From contig NZ_JAMOAO010000001.1 in the NCBI RefSeq assembly GCF_030555055.1, forward strand, positions 2,480,001 to 2,544,000: a stretch of 64,000 nt of DNA, read 5' to 3'. Position 1 is the stretch's first letter; the number at the start of each line of letters is the position of its first letter. Of the stretch, positions 45,269-53,985 are shown piece after piece. Source of the DNA: Nocardiopsis sp. YSL2. GTDB lineage: Bacteria; Actinomycetota; Actinomycetes; Streptosporangiales; Streptosporangiaceae. Both the position numbers and the translations under genes were made by a program. The notes below the pieces were generated by a model. The model saw only the letters and a list, made by a program, of their open reading frames with translations. It had not been told where the DNA came from and ran no database searches.

Positions 45269-47302
45269 GTGTCCGCAGTACTGGAGAGCTACGCGCAGGG
45301 ATCATGGTTCACACCGTCGGACGAGGGCACGCCCCTGCCCGACGCCAACACCGGCGAGACCGTCGCCCGGTACTCGCGCAAGGGCCCCGACGTCGGCGCG
45401 ATGGTGGAGTACGCGCGAACCGTCGGCGGCCCCGCCGTGCGGGCGCTGACCTTCCACCAGAGGGCCAACCTCCTCAAGGAGGTCGCCAAGCACCTCATGG
45501 GGTACAAGGACGAGTTCTACGCGCTCTCCCACCGGACCGGCGCCACCGCGCGCGACACGATGGTCGACGTCGACGGCGGTTTCGGCACGCTGTTCAGCTT
45601 CTCCAGCAAGGGGCGGCGCGAGCTGCCCAACTCCACCGTCATCCCGGACGGGCCGCTGGAGCCGCTGGGCAGGGCCGGCACGTTCGCCGCCCAGCACGTG
45701 TACACCTCCCGTCCGGGCGTGGCCGTGCAGATCAACGCCTTCAACTTCCCCGTCTGGGGGATGCTGGAGAAGCTCGCGCCCGCCTTCATCGCGGGCCTGC
45801 CGAGCATCGTCAAGCCCGCTCCGCAGACCGCCTACCTCACGGTCGCGGTCGTACGGCGGATCATCGAGTCCGGGCTGCTGCCGGAGGGTGCGCTCCAACT
45901 GCTCAGCGCGGGCCACGAGGGCCTGGCCGATGCCCTGGGGCCGCAGGACATCCTGTCCTTCACCGGTTCGGCGGCCACCGGGGCGATCCTGCGCAACCAC
46001 CCGAACGTCGTCAGCGGCGGCGTGCAGCTCAACGTCGAGGCCGACTCGCTCAACTGCTCGATCCTCGGGCCGGACGTCGCGGTCGAGGACCCGGAGTTCG
46101 ACCTGTACGTCAAGCAGGTCGTGACGGAGATGACCGTCAAGGCCGGGCAGAAGTGCACCGCCATCCGCCGGATCCTGGTGCCCGAGTCGATGGCCGAAGC
46201 GGTCACCGAGGCGCTCACCGACCGGCTGTCCAAGATCGTCGTGGGGGCGGCGGACCAGGCGGACACCCGGATGGGGCCGCTGGTCTCCCTCGCCCAGCGC
46301 GACGAGGTCCGCAGGTCGGTCAAGGCGCTGCGCACCTCGTGCGAGCTGGTCTACGGCGACCTGGACCAGGTGGAGGTGGCCGGCGCCGACGCCGAGTCCG
46401 GCGCGTTCATCTCGCCGATCCTGCTGCGGGCGGAGGCCGGGGCCGCCGAGCCGCACGAGGTGGAGGCGTTCGGTCCGGTCGCCACGGTCATCACGTACGG
46501 GTCCGTGGCCGAGGCCGCGGAGCTGGCCGCCCGGGGCCGTGGCAGCCTCGTGGGGTCGCTGGTCACCCGGGACGAGGACGTGGCCCGGGAGGTCGTGCTC
46601 GGTCTGGCGCCGTGGCACGGGCGGATCCTGGTGCTCAACCGCGAGGACGCCAAGGAGTCCACCGGACACGGGTCGCCGATGCCGGTGCTGGTGCACGGAG
46701 GCCCCGGCCGCGCGGGCGGCGGCGAGGAGATGGGCGGCGTGCGCGGCGTCAAGCACCACATGCAGCGCACGGCCGTGCAGGGGACTCCGGACATGCTCAC
46801 GGCGGTCACCGGGCAGTGGACCACGGGGTCCCGGCGCGCGGTCGGGGACGTGCACCCGTTCCGCAAGAACCTGGCGGAGCTGCGGATCGGTGACACGATC
46901 GCGTCCGCCGAGCGCACGGTCACCCGGGCCGACATCGACCACTTCGCGGAGTTCACCGGGGACACGTTCTACGCGCACACCGACGAGGAGGCGGCCGCCG
47001 CCAACCCGCTGTTCGGCGGGATCGTGGCGCACGGGTACCTGGTGGTCTCACTCGCGGCGGGACTGTTCGTGGACCCGGCGCCCGGACCGGTGCTGGCCAA
47101 CTTCGGCGTGGACCACCTGCGGTTCCTCACACCGGTGAAGGAGGGCGCGACCATCAAGGTGGCGCTGACGGCCAAGCAGATCACCCCGCGCACGAACGCC
47201 GACTACGGGGAAGTGCGCTGGGATGCCCTCGTGACCGACCAGGACGGCGAGCCGGTGGCCACGTACGACGTGCTCACCCTGGTCGCCAAGGGCGAGGAGT
47301 AG
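45269..47302 (+). CDS. paaZ: bifunctional PaaZ: oxepin-CoA hydrolase and semialdehyde dehydrogenase
   Basis: 677 residues, matching PaaZ length. The N-terminal aldehyde dehydrogenase domain (about 1-515) has Glu in LNVEADSLN and the nucleophile Cys in KAGQKCTA. The C-terminal MaoC-like hydratase domain (about 540-677) has DHFAEFTGDTFYAHTDEEAA and NPLFGGIVAHGYLVVSL. The protein opens the oxepin-CoA ring and oxidises the semialdehyde in aerobic phenylacetate degradation. GTG start at 45269 behind GGAGGAGAGG. The other paa genes are not in the window. Its position next to amine oxidase genes suggests a phenylethylamine-to-phenylacetate route. Confidence 0.92.
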   Translation: MSAVLESYAQGSWFTPSDEGTPLPDANTGETVARYSRKGPDVGAMVEYARTVGGPAVRALTFHQRANLLKEVAKHLMGYKDEFYALSHRTGATARDTMVDVDGGFGTLFSFSSKGRRELPNSTVIPDGPLEPLGRAGTFAAQHVYTSRPGVAVQINAFNFPVWGMLEKLAPAFIAGLPSIVKPAPQTAYLTVAVVRRIIESGLLPEGALQLLSAGHEGLADALGPQDILSFTGSAATGAILRNHPNVVSGGVQLNVEADSLNCSILGPDVAVEDPEFDLYVKQVVTEMTVKAGQKCTAIRRILVPESMAEAVTEALTDRLSKIVVGAADQADTRMGPLVSLAQRDEVRRSVKALRTSCELVYGDLDQVEVAGADAESGAFISPILLRAEAGAAEPHEVEAFGPVATVITYGSVAEAAELAARGRGSLVGSLVTRDEDVAREVVLGLAPWHGRILVLNREDAKESTGHGSPMPVLVHGGPGRAGGGEEMGGVRGVKHHMQRTAVQGTPDMLTAVTGQWTTGSRRAVGDVHPFRKNLAELRIGDTIASAERTVTRADIDHFAEFTGDTFYAHTDEEAAAANPLFGGIVAHGYLVVSLAAGLFVDPAPGPVLANFGVDHLRFLTPVKEGATIKVALTAKQITPRTNADYGEVRWDALVTDQDGEPVATYDVLTLVAKGEE

Positions 47303-47363
47303 GGGGGTCGGGGAGGAGCGATCGCGACAAACCGGTAGGCCGGTACGTCGGCCTGTCGACAAG

Positions 47364-47399
47364 GCGCCCTGTCGTCATCTCGTCCTGACGGCAGGGCGC
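47364..47399 (+). terminator. terminator downstream of paaZ
   Basis: GCGCCCTGTCGTCA at 47364-47377 pairs with TGACGGCAGGGCGC at 47386-47399 over 14 positions with one G-U pair. An 8-base loop and a T-rich TTCTCCCT follow. Confidence 0.7.
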
Positions 47400-47497
47400 T
47401 TCTCCCTGTCCGGGCGCTTGGTCTCCACGGCGGCCGCCGCAGTTCCGGGTGCAGCGCTGAGGCGTCCATGCACGCACGGGCGGCCTAGCGTGGACCC

Positions 47498-47908
47498 ATG
47501 CACACCACCCAGCCACGCGGCGCCGTGGCCCTCATCACCAACAGCCGCGGCGAGTACCTCCTGCACCTGCGGGACGACATCGACGGCGTCGTCTGGCCCG
47601 GACACTGGTCCCTCCTCGGCGGCGGCTGCGAACCCGGCGAGACACCGCGCCAGGCCGTCGTCCGCGAACTCCAGGAGGAGGCCGAGCTCGTCCTCCCCGA
47701 GCTCACCGAACTGTGCGAGGCCCCCGACACCCTGGGTTCGGGCCTGCTCGTCACCTTCTTCACCGGTACATGGGACGGCGACGCGGGCGCGCTCCCCCTG
47801 CACGAGGGGCAGAAGCTCGACTGGTTCGCCCCACGGCTCCTGGACTCCCTGCCCATTCCACCGTTCGCGCGCCGGGTCCTGAACGACCACCGCGCGGCAG
47901 GCATCTGA
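47498..47908 (+). CDS. Nudix hydrolase
   Basis: 136 residues. The Nudix box reads GGGCEPGETPRQAVVRELQEEAEL, fitting the G-x5-E-x7-REUxEE pattern except that the final Gly is Ala. The first residues RGAVALITNSRGEYLLHLRDD and WPGHWSLLGGG are typical. It hydrolyses a nucleoside diphosphate-linked compound; the substrate cannot be told. Monocistronic, with no clear partner. Confidence 0.85.
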   Translation: MHTTQPRGAVALITNSRGEYLLHLRDDIDGVVWPGHWSLLGGGCEPGETPRQAVVRELQEEAELVLPELTELCEAPDTLGSGLLVTFFTGTWDGDAGALPLHEGQKLDWFAPRLLDSLPIPPFARRVLNDHRAAGI

Positions 47909-47988
47909 GCCGCCGACCCATATTCCAGTGACGCCGGACCATCGAGCACTGCATGCGCAGCCGGGTTCCAGCGCTGCTGGAAAGGGGT

Positions 47989-48588
47989 TCAGGACGACTG
48001 TGTCACCCGCAGTCCGCGCAGGAGCAGCTCGATCAGTCTGCGGGGGTCGTAGTCGGGGTCGCTCTCACGTCCGACGCAGAGGTTGCCGATGCCGCGCATC
48101 AGCTCGATCGCACGAATGTCGGGCCTGATCTCCCCGGCGTCGACGGCGGCGTCGAGCAACTGCCCGCAGACGGGCACCAGCCGGTCGAGGAAGTAGGCGT
48201 GCAACGCGTCGAAGCCGCCGCCACCCGACTGCATGGCGTGGGCGAGTCCGTGCTTGGTGACCAGGAAGTCGACGAAGAGGTCGACCCACCGCCGGAGCGC
48301 CGAGAACGGGGAGTCCGCTTCGGCCAGCAGGCGCGGACCGGCCTCGGCGCAGGCCTCGACCTGGTGCCGGTAGACGGCGATGACCAGGTCCGACCGCGTC
48401 GGGAAGTGCCGGTAGATCGTCCCCATCCCGACCCCCGCCTCGGCCGCGATCGCGCGGATGGGCGCGTCCACACCGGAGGCGACGAACACCTTTGCGGCGG
48501 CGGCCAGCAGCGTCTGCTGGTTGCGCCGCGCATCCGCCCTCTTGCCCCGGGACGGCGACTCCCCGGACTCGCCTGTGGTGGCCACCAC
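47989..48588 (-). CDS. TetR-family repressor
   Basis: 199 residues. The N-terminal helix-turn-helix covers about 20-68 (NQQTLLAAAAKVFVASGVDAPIRAIAAEAGVGMGTIYRHFPTRSDLV), followed by an all-alpha ligand domain (AMQSGGGGFDALHAYFLDRLV). GTG start behind GGAGGAG. Divergent from the hydrolase gene, with two matching operator copies in the shared promoter, so it very probably represses both. Confidence 0.9.
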   Translation of the reverse strand: MVATTGESGESPSRGKRADARRNQQTLLAAAAKVFVASGVDAPIRAIAAEAGVGMGTIYRHFPTRSDLVIAVYRHQVEACAEAGPRLLAEADSPFSALRRWVDLFVDFLVTKHGLAHAMQSGGGGFDALHAYFLDRLVPVCGQLLDAAVDAGEIRPDIRAIELMRGIGNLCVGRESDPDYDPRRLIELLLRGLRVTQSS

Positions 48589-48606
48589 GCTCTCCTCCGA
48601 TGCTCG

Positions 48607-48654
48607 TTGACAAAACGGAACAGCGCTCCGTATATTAATCGGAACGACGCTCCG
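48607..48654 (+). promoter_or_regulatory. hydrolase promoter with two TetR operators, one inside the spacer
   Basis: TTGACA at 48607-48612 and TATATT at 48631-48636 are separated by 18 bases. The spacer contains CGGAACAGCGCTCCG (48616-48630). A second copy, CGGAACGACGCTCCG, lies at 48640-48654 over the start site, exactly 24 bases later. This arrangement would give tight repression by the adjacent TetR protein. Confidence 0.75.
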
Positions 48655-48752
48655 CTTTCAGTCTAGCCGAGCCCGTCACTCCTGCCCGCCTCGCCCCGCC
48701 GCCACCGACCGGTGCGGCCGGAAGCAGAGGCCATCGAAGGGACACACGCATC

Positions 48753-49733
48753 ATGAGCGCATCCACACGCACGGCCGAGAACCTCGGCACGCCCGCCCCC
48801 GCCCTCTCGGTCGGCCCGGTGGTCCTGCCGACCCCCGACCGCGCGGTCGACCTGCAGGTGCGGGTCTCCACCCCCATGAGCGGGGACGGCCTGCCGGTCA
48901 TCCTCCTCTCGCACGGACAGGGCTTCTCGAACCACTTGTCCTCGCTGCACGGCTACGCCCCTCTCGCGCAGTACTGGGCGGCGCACGGCTTCGTCGTGAT
49001 CCAGCCGACCCACCTGAGTTCGCGGACGCTGGACCTGGACACCGGCGCCCCGGACGCGCCGATGTACTGGCGGTCGCGGGCCGAGGACATGACGCTCATC
49101 CTCGACCGGCTCGACGAGATCGAGGCCGCCGTCCCAGGGCTCAGCGGGCGCGTGGACCGCGGCAGGATCGCCGTGGCCGGGCACTCGATGGGCGGGCACA
49201 CCGCGAGCCTGCTGTTGGGCGCCCGGCTCACCGACCCGCTCGACGGAGCCGAGGTCGACCTGGCCGACCCCCGGATCAGCGCGGGCGTCCTGCTGGCCGC
49301 ACCCGGCCGGGGCGGCGACGCCCTCACCGAGTTCGTGAAGGAGAACTACTCGTTCCTCGCGACCACGGACTTCTCCACGATGACGGCACCCGCGCTCGTG
49401 GTCGCCGGGGACCAGGACGCCTCCGAGCACCTGACGGTCGAGGGCCCGGAGTGGCACGCCGGCCCCTACCGCCTGGCCCCGGGTCGCAAGACCCTGCTCA
49501 CCCTGTTCGGTGCCGAACACGGGCTCGGCGGCATCTCCGGATACGACGTCGCCGAGACCACGGACGAGAGCCCCGAGCGGGTCTCCGCGGTCCAGCGGCT
49601 CACGTCGGCCTACCTCTGCACCGAGTTCTACCCCGGTGACCCGGCCTGGCGGGACGCCTGTGCGGAACTCACCAACGGCCCCGACCCGGTCGGACGGGTC
49701 GAGGCCAAGGGGTACGGCGCGGGCCCGGCGTAG
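48753..49733 (+). CDS. alpha/beta-hydrolase, chlorophyllase/PAF-acetylhydrolase-like
   Basis: 326 residues. LPVILLSHGQGF forms the oxyanion region, GHSMGGHTASLLLG holds the nucleophile Ser (about residue 149), DQDAS the likely Asp and GAEHGLGG the His. No signal peptide is seen, so it is cytosolic. It probably hydrolyses the ligand of the divergent TetR repressor. GAAGGGAC upstream of the ATG is a weak ribosome site. Confidence 0.82.
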   Translation: MSASTRTAENLGTPAPALSVGPVVLPTPDRAVDLQVRVSTPMSGDGLPVILLSHGQGFSNHLSSLHGYAPLAQYWAAHGFVVIQPTHLSSRTLDLDTGAPDAPMYWRSRAEDMTLILDRLDEIEAAVPGLSGRVDRGRIAVAGHSMGGHTASLLLGARLTDPLDGAEVDLADPRISAGVLLAAPGRGGDALTEFVKENYSFLATTDFSTMTAPALVVAGDQDASEHLTVEGPEWHAGPYRLAPGRKTLLTLFGAEHGLGGISGYDVAETTDESPERVSAVQRLTSAYLCTEFYPGDPAWRDACAELTNGPDPVGRVEAKGYGAGPA

Positions 49734-49760
49734 GCACGCTGCCCTCCGGGACCGGTCCCC

Positions 49761-50984
49761 TCAGGCGCCGGTGTCCGTTCGCGTGGCGGGGAACCCGTGG
49801 GTGCGGGCCGCGACCACCACGATGAGCACCGGCACCAGGAGCACCGGGACGCTCCAGGCGAACGAGGTGTGGTCGAGCCGCGTGAGCAGGACCCCGCCCA
49901 CGACGCCGCCCGCGGCCATGGCCGCGTTCCACAGGGTGACGAACATCGACTGGGCGGTGTCGGCGGCGTCCCCGCCCGCGTCGGCCACGGCGGTCTGGAG
50001 CAGGGTGGGCACGCCGCCCCATCCCAGGCCCCACAACGCCACCGCGGCGTAGACCGCCGCCGGTCCACCCGACGACAGGGCCAAGAGCGTGGCGGCCACC
50101 CCGACCAGAAGCGTGGCGGCCACGGTGAGCGCGCGCAGCCGACGGTCGACCCCCGCTCCCACCACGGCGATACCCACCAGGGAGGCGATGCCGAAGACCA
50201 GTAGTACGAGGTCGACGGACGCGCCCATCCCGATCCGGTGCAGGAACGCGGCGATGTAGGTGTAGAGCACCGTGTGGGCCAGGACGAACACCAGGGTGAC
50301 GAACAGGACCGGCCCGACGCCCGGCAGCGCGAGGGTCCGCAGGAGCGGGGTCCGCGCGCCGGGCCGTCGGCCGGGACGGTCGGGGACCAGGGCGAGGATC
50401 CAGCCGATCAGCGCCGCGGTGAGCACGCTCATCACGGTGAAGGCCACCCGCCAGCCGACCTGCCCGCCGAGGAAGGTGCCCGCGGGTACCCCCAGGGACA
50501 GGGCGATCGGGATGCCCGCCATGACGACGGCCACGGCCCGGCCCCGCAGGTGGGCCGGTACGAGGGCGCGCGCGTAGCCGACCAGCATCGCCCACACCAG
50601 TCCCGCCGCCACGCCGGCGGCGAACCTCGCGGCCATGGTGAGCACGTAGTCCGGCGACACGGCCGTGACCGTGTTGGCGACCGCGAAGGCCCCCATCGCC
50701 GCCAGCAGCAGCCGTTTGCGCCGCCAGCCCAAGGTGGCGGAGGCCAGGGGGATCGCGGTGAGCGCGGTACCGATGGCGTACACCGTGACGGACTGGCCCA
50801 TCGCGGACTCACCGACTCCCAGATCGGCGCTCATGGCGGGGAGGACACCGGCGGGGAGGGTCTCGGTCAGGCTCGTCACGAAGACCGCCGTGGCCAGGGC
50901 GAGCAGGGCGGGCAGGGGCAGCCCGCTCCCCTGGGAGCGGGAGGGGCCGGTGGTCGGCGCCTGCGTGGTGGCATCAGATCTCAT
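49761..50984 (-). CDS. MFS transporter (drug/sugar efflux type)
   Basis: 407 residues and 12 predicted membrane segments. The pattern TETLPAGVLPAMSADLGVGESAMGQSVTVYAIG and RGRAVAVVMAGIPIALSLGVPAG places it with the DHA1/AraJ-type exporters. Divergent from a MerR regulator across a 65-base promoter with a long palindrome, which suggests induced efflux of a small molecule. Confidence 0.87.
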   Translation of the reverse strand: MRSDATTQAPTTGPSRSQGSGLPLPALLALATAVFVTSLTETLPAGVLPAMSADLGVGESAMGQSVTVYAIGTALTAIPLASATLGWRRKRLLLAAMGAFAVANTVTAVSPDYVLTMAARFAAGVAAGLVWAMLVGYARALVPAHLRGRAVAVVMAGIPIALSLGVPAGTFLGGQVGWRVAFTVMSVLTAALIGWILALVPDRPGRRPGARTPLLRTLALPGVGPVLFVTLVFVLAHTVLYTYIAAFLHRIGMGASVDLVLLVFGIASLVGIAVVGAGVDRRLRALTVAATLLVGVAATLLALSSGGPAAVYAAVALWGLGWGGVPTLLQTAVADAGGDAADTAQSMFVTLWNAAMAAGGVVGGVLLTRLDHTSFAWSVPVLLVPVLIVVVAARTHGFPATRTDTGA

Positions 50985-50999
50985 GCGGAGTATCGTCGA

Positions 51000-51021
51000 A
51001 CCCTCACATCTATGTGAAGGT
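51000..51021. promoter_or_regulatory. MerR-type operator between MFS and MerR genes
   Basis: A 22-base near-palindrome, ACC-n-TCACAT-n2-ATGTGA-n-GGT, with only the outer single positions and the centre unmatched. The shape and ACC/GGT ends resemble MerR-family sites, which lie between the -35 and -10 boxes. It lies between the two divergent start codons. Confidence 0.65.
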
Positions 51022-51049
51022 CAACGGGACGGAACATGAGGTGAGCCAC

Positions 51050-51451
51050 ATGCGCATCGGCGAGCTGGCGGAGCGTACGGGCGCGTCGCGGCGGCTCCTG
51101 CGCTACTACGAGGAACAGGGGCTGATCACTCCCGAGCGCTCGGCCAACGGCTACCGGGAGTACGGCGAGGCCTTCGTGGACCGGATCGCGCAGATCCGTG
51201 GACTGCTGGACGCGGGGCTGCCGACACGGATCATCAAGCAGGTCCTGCCCTGCCTGAACACACCGCGGGCGCTCTACTTCCCCGACGCCACCCCGGAGAT
51301 GATCGCGGTCCTGGAGCACGAACGCGACCGGATGAACGACCGCATCCGTTGCCTGACCCAGAACCGGGACGCCATCTCCGCCTACCTGGACGCCGTGCGC
51401 GACGGCGCCCCGCCACCGACCGAGGTCGCCGCCCCGGGCACGTCCTCGTGA
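51050..51451 (+). CDS. MerR-family transcription regulator
   Basis: 133 residues from ATG 51050, which follows GAGGTGAG. An upstream ATG at 51014 lies inside the operator and is unlikely. The N-terminal winged helix reads MRIGELAERTGASRRLLRYYEEQGLITPERSANGYREY. The coiled-coil dimer helix covers about 80-115 (MIAVLEHERDRMNDRIRCLTQNRDAI). Two cysteines (in LPCLNT and RIRCLT) could sense a ligand or oxidant. Likely regulator of the divergent exporter. Confidence 0.88.
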   Translation: MRIGELAERTGASRRLLRYYEEQGLITPERSANGYREYGEAFVDRIAQIRGLLDAGLPTRIIKQVLPCLNTPRALYFPDATPEMIAVLEHERDRMNDRIRCLTQNRDAISAYLDAVRDGAPPPTEVAAPGTSS

Positions 51452-51471
51452 ACCGGTGCCGGACGCCTTGT

Positions 51472-51511
51472 CGACACGGCGACACAATGACACGACGACA
51501 CGGCGACACGG
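51472..51511. repeat. octamer tandem repeat, five units
   Basis: Units CGACACGG, CGACACAA, TGACACGA, CGACACGG, CGACACGG, exactly in 8-base phase. It lies between the merR stop and the shared terminator. Confidence 0.75.
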
Positions 51512-51515
51512 CACG

Positions 51516-51546
51516 AGGGCCCCGACCGGGTACCGGTCGGGGCCCT
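51516..51546. terminator. bidirectional terminator between merR and fabI
   Basis: AGGGCCCCGACCGG and CCGGTCGGGGCCCT form a perfect 14-pair stem with a 3-base loop between two convergent genes. Confidence 0.8.
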
Positions 51547-51556
51547 GTCCTCCCGG

Positions 51557-52330
51557 TCAGACGAGGGGGGCGCCCATGGCGTGGTAGCCGCCGTCCACGT
51601 GCAGGACCGTGCCGGTGATCGCCCGCGCGGCCGGGGACATCAGGAACAGCGCCGGTCCGGCGACGACCGTGGCGTCCTTGGTGTCCCACCCGAGCGGGGC
51701 GTGGTCGCCCCAGGAGTCGGAGATCTGCGAGAACCCGGGGATCGAGCCGCCCGCCAGGGACTTGATCGGACCGGCCGCGATCGCGTTGACGCGGATGCCC
51801 TCGGCGCCCAGGTCGCGGGCCAGGTACTTGGTCGAGTTCTCCAGCACGGCCTTGGCCGAGCCCATCCAGTCGTAGACCGGCCAGGCGACACTCGCGTCGA
51901 AGGTCAGCGAGACCACCCCGGCGCCGTGCGGAGCCGCGTCGAGCAGGCCGCGGAAGCCGACGGTCAGGGCCTTGAGCGAGTACCCGGACACGTGCACGGC
52001 GGTGGCGACGTCCTCCCACTCGGTGTCGAGGAAGTTGCCGCCCAGCGCCTTCTCGGGTGCGAACGCGATGGCGTGCAGCACCCCGTCCACGTGGTCCCAG
52101 TGCTCGCCGACCGCCGCGGCGGTCTCCGCGATCTGCTCCGGGTCGGTGACGTCCATGGGCAGGACGGCGACGGGCTCCTTCGGCAGACGCTTGGCGATCC
52201 GCTCGCAGATCGAGAACTGCCGCCCCGGCGGGTTGGTGACGATCACCTCGTGGCCCTGGTTCATGGCCTCCTCCGCGATCGCGTACGCGATGGAGGACTG
52301 GGTGGTGATGCCGGTGATGAGCAGGTTCAA
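51557..52330 (-). CDS. fabI: enoyl-[acyl-carrier-protein] reductase (NADH), FabI/InhA
   Basis: 257 residues. It reduces the last double bond in type II fatty acid synthesis. SDR-like with the FabI glycine pattern GITTQSSIAYAIAEEA and the Tyr-x6-Lys pair in YDWMGSAK. AAGPIKSLAGGSIPGF and the terminal TGTVLHVDGGYHAMG are typical. The likely start is a TTG at 52330 behind AGGGGG; no ATG or GTG is near, and the usual GKR-type first strand is missing. It is not next to fabG here, unlike in many actinomycetes. Confidence 0.9.
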   Translation of the reverse strand: MNLLITGITTQSSIAYAIAEEAMNQGHEVIVTNPPGRQFSICERIAKRLPKEPVAVLPMDVTDPEQIAETAAAVGEHWDHVDGVLHAIAFAPEKALGGNFLDTEWEDVATAVHVSGYSLKALTVGFRGLLDAAPHGAGVVSLTFDASVAWPVYDWMGSAKAVLENSTKYLARDLGAEGIRVNAIAAGPIKSLAGGSIPGFSQISDSWGDHAPLGWDTKDATVVAGPALFLMSPAARAITGTVLHVDGGYHAMGAPLV

Positions 52331-52465
52331 AGCGCCCCCTGGTGGATTCTTCGCTCGCTCAGGCAAGCTATCGACAACCGGGCGATTCCACCGCTGTGGA
52401 GTGTCACAAGAAATCCGCGCGGACTTTGAACCGGCCCGGGGGCCGGTAGCCGCCGGAAAAGGAGT

Positions 52466-52499
52466 GGGCGCCCCGGGGTGCCGACTCCCCGGGGCGCCC
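52466..52499 (-). terminator. terminator downstream of bkdC
   Basis: GGGCGCCCCGGGG and CCCCGGGGCGCCC form a perfect 13-pair stem with an 8-base loop, 35 bases past the bkdC stop. Confidence 0.75.
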
Positions 52500-52533
52500 G
52501 GCCAGGTGCCGCCGATCGGCGGCGGGTCGGCGG

Positions 52534-53985
52534 CTACAGGTCGGCGATGGCCGCGGCCGGGTTCTCCATGGCGTCGGCGACCACGCGCATGAACCCCGCC
52601 GCCGCTCCGCCGTCGCACACCCGGTGGTCGAACGCGAACGACAGCTGGGTGATCTTGCGGGCGACCACCTCGCCGTCCACGATCCACGGGCGGTCCAGGA
52701 TCCGGCCGAGGCCGAGGATGGCGACCTGCGGATGGTTGATGATGGCGGCGCTGCCGTCCACCCGGAGCGAGCCGTAGTTGTTGAGGGTGAACGTGCCCGC
52801 GTTCATGCGTGCGGGGGAGACCGTCCCCTCGCGTGCCTCCCGGGTCAGCTCCCGGATCCGCGCGTCGAGTTCACGGGTGGTGAGCCCGTGCGCGCCCATG
52901 ACGGCGGGCGCGACCAGGCCGCGGTCGGTCTGGACGGCGAGGCCGAGGTTGATCCCGTCGTACTGGACCAGCTCACCGCGCTCGGTGTCGACCAGGCCGT
53001 TGAGCTCGGGGAAGGCGCGCAGACCCGCGACGACGAACCGGGCCACGTAGGCGAGCAGGCCCGGGCCCTCGGGGTCGGACCTGCGCAGCCGGACGAGGTC
53101 GGTGGCGTCGACGTCGACCCAGACGGTGGCCTCGGGGATCTCCCGGCGGCTGCGGGACAGCGAGGCGGCGACGGCCTTGCGGAACCCGCCCATCGGGGTC
53201 CGCGACGCCTCCGCCAGCCCGGTCCGGGCGTCGGTCGCGGGCGTGGCCGCTGTCGCCGCCGTGGCCGCCGGGCCGGACTCGTCCGGTGCCGCCGGAGCGG
53301 GCACGGCCGCGGTGGCGCGGGCGGACTCGACGGCGGCGCGGACGTCGCGGCGGGTGATGAGCCCGCCGGGGCCGCTGCCGGGCACGTCGGCGATCCGCAG
53401 CCCCGCCTCGCGCGCCATCTGGCGCACCAGGGGAGAGGTCACCAGCGGTACCCGCCGCGCCCGGGCCTCCCCGGCGGGCGGGCCCTCCGGGGGGACCGGC
53501 GCGCTCGCGGACACGGGTGTGCCCGAGCCGGGCGGGGCGGCGGGCGTCGACGGCTGGGCACCGCGCGCGGGCGGACGGCCGCGGGGCCTGCGGCGGCGTC
53601 CCGTGGTCTGGGTGTCGGGGGTGCCGTAGCCGATGAGGACGTTGCCCGACCCCGTTCCGGCGCGCTCCTCCTCGCGGTAGCGCTCGCCCTCCGGCGACAC
53701 CGCCGGGGCCGCCGGGGCCGCCGCCGGTGCGGTGTCCGCGGACGCGTCGGCGGCGACGCTGATCAGCGGTCGGCCGACCGCCATCACCTCGCCCTCGTCT
53801 CCGTGCAGCTCACTGACGGTGCCCGCGAACGGCGACGGCACCTCCACGATCGACTTGGCGGTCTCCACCTCCACGACCGGCTGGTCCACGGCCACGGTGT
53901 CCCCGACCGCGACGAGCCACCGGACCACCTCGGCCTCGGTCAGCCCCTCGCCCAGGTCGGGGAGGTCGAAGGTCTGCGTGCTCAC
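52534..53985 (-). CDS. bkdC: branched-chain 2-oxoacid dehydrogenase E2 (dihydrolipoamide acyltransferase)
   Basis: 483 residues. The lipoyl domain covers about 1-80 with the lipoylated Lys in VETAKSIVE. Two Pro/Ala-rich linkers flank the E1/E3-binding domain (LVTSPLVRQMAREAGLRI to PGGLITRRDV). The C-terminal catalytic domain has the His-x3-Asp-Gly motif in DHRVCDGG. It carries the acyl group from E1 to CoA. The GTG start overlaps the bkdB stop. Makes branched starter CoAs for iso/anteiso fatty acids in actinomycetes. Confidence 0.92.
   Translation of the reverse strand: MSTQTFDLPDLGEGLTEAEVVRWLVAVGDTVAVDQPVVEVETAKSIVEVPSPFAGTVSELHGDEGEVMAVGRPLISVAADASADTAPAAAPAAPAVSPEGERYREEERAGTGSGNVLIGYGTPDTQTTGRRRRPRGRPPARGAQPSTPAAPPGSGTPVSASAPVPPEGPPAGEARARRVPLVTSPLVRQMAREAGLRIADVPGSGPGGLITRRDVRAAVESARATAAVPAPAAPDESGPAATAATAATPATDARTGLAEASRTPMGGFRKAVAASLSRSRREIPEATVWVDVDATDLVRLRRSDPEGPGLLAYVARFVVAGLRAFPELNGLVDTERGELVQYDGINLGLAVQTDRGLVAPAVMGAHGLTTRELDARIRELTREAREGTVSPARMNAGTFTLNNYGSLRVDGSAAIINHPQVAILGLGRILDRPWIVDGEVVARKITQLSFAFDHRVCDGGAAAGFMRVVADAMENPAAAIADL

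Noticed and set aside
44755-46893. 712-codon plus-strand frame overlapping the AraC-type and paaZ genes
   Set aside because: It is out of frame with both recognised proteins and Gly/Arg-rich.
51472-51511. Octamer arrays as CRISPR
   Set aside because: Units are 8 bases with no spacers and no cas genes nearby.
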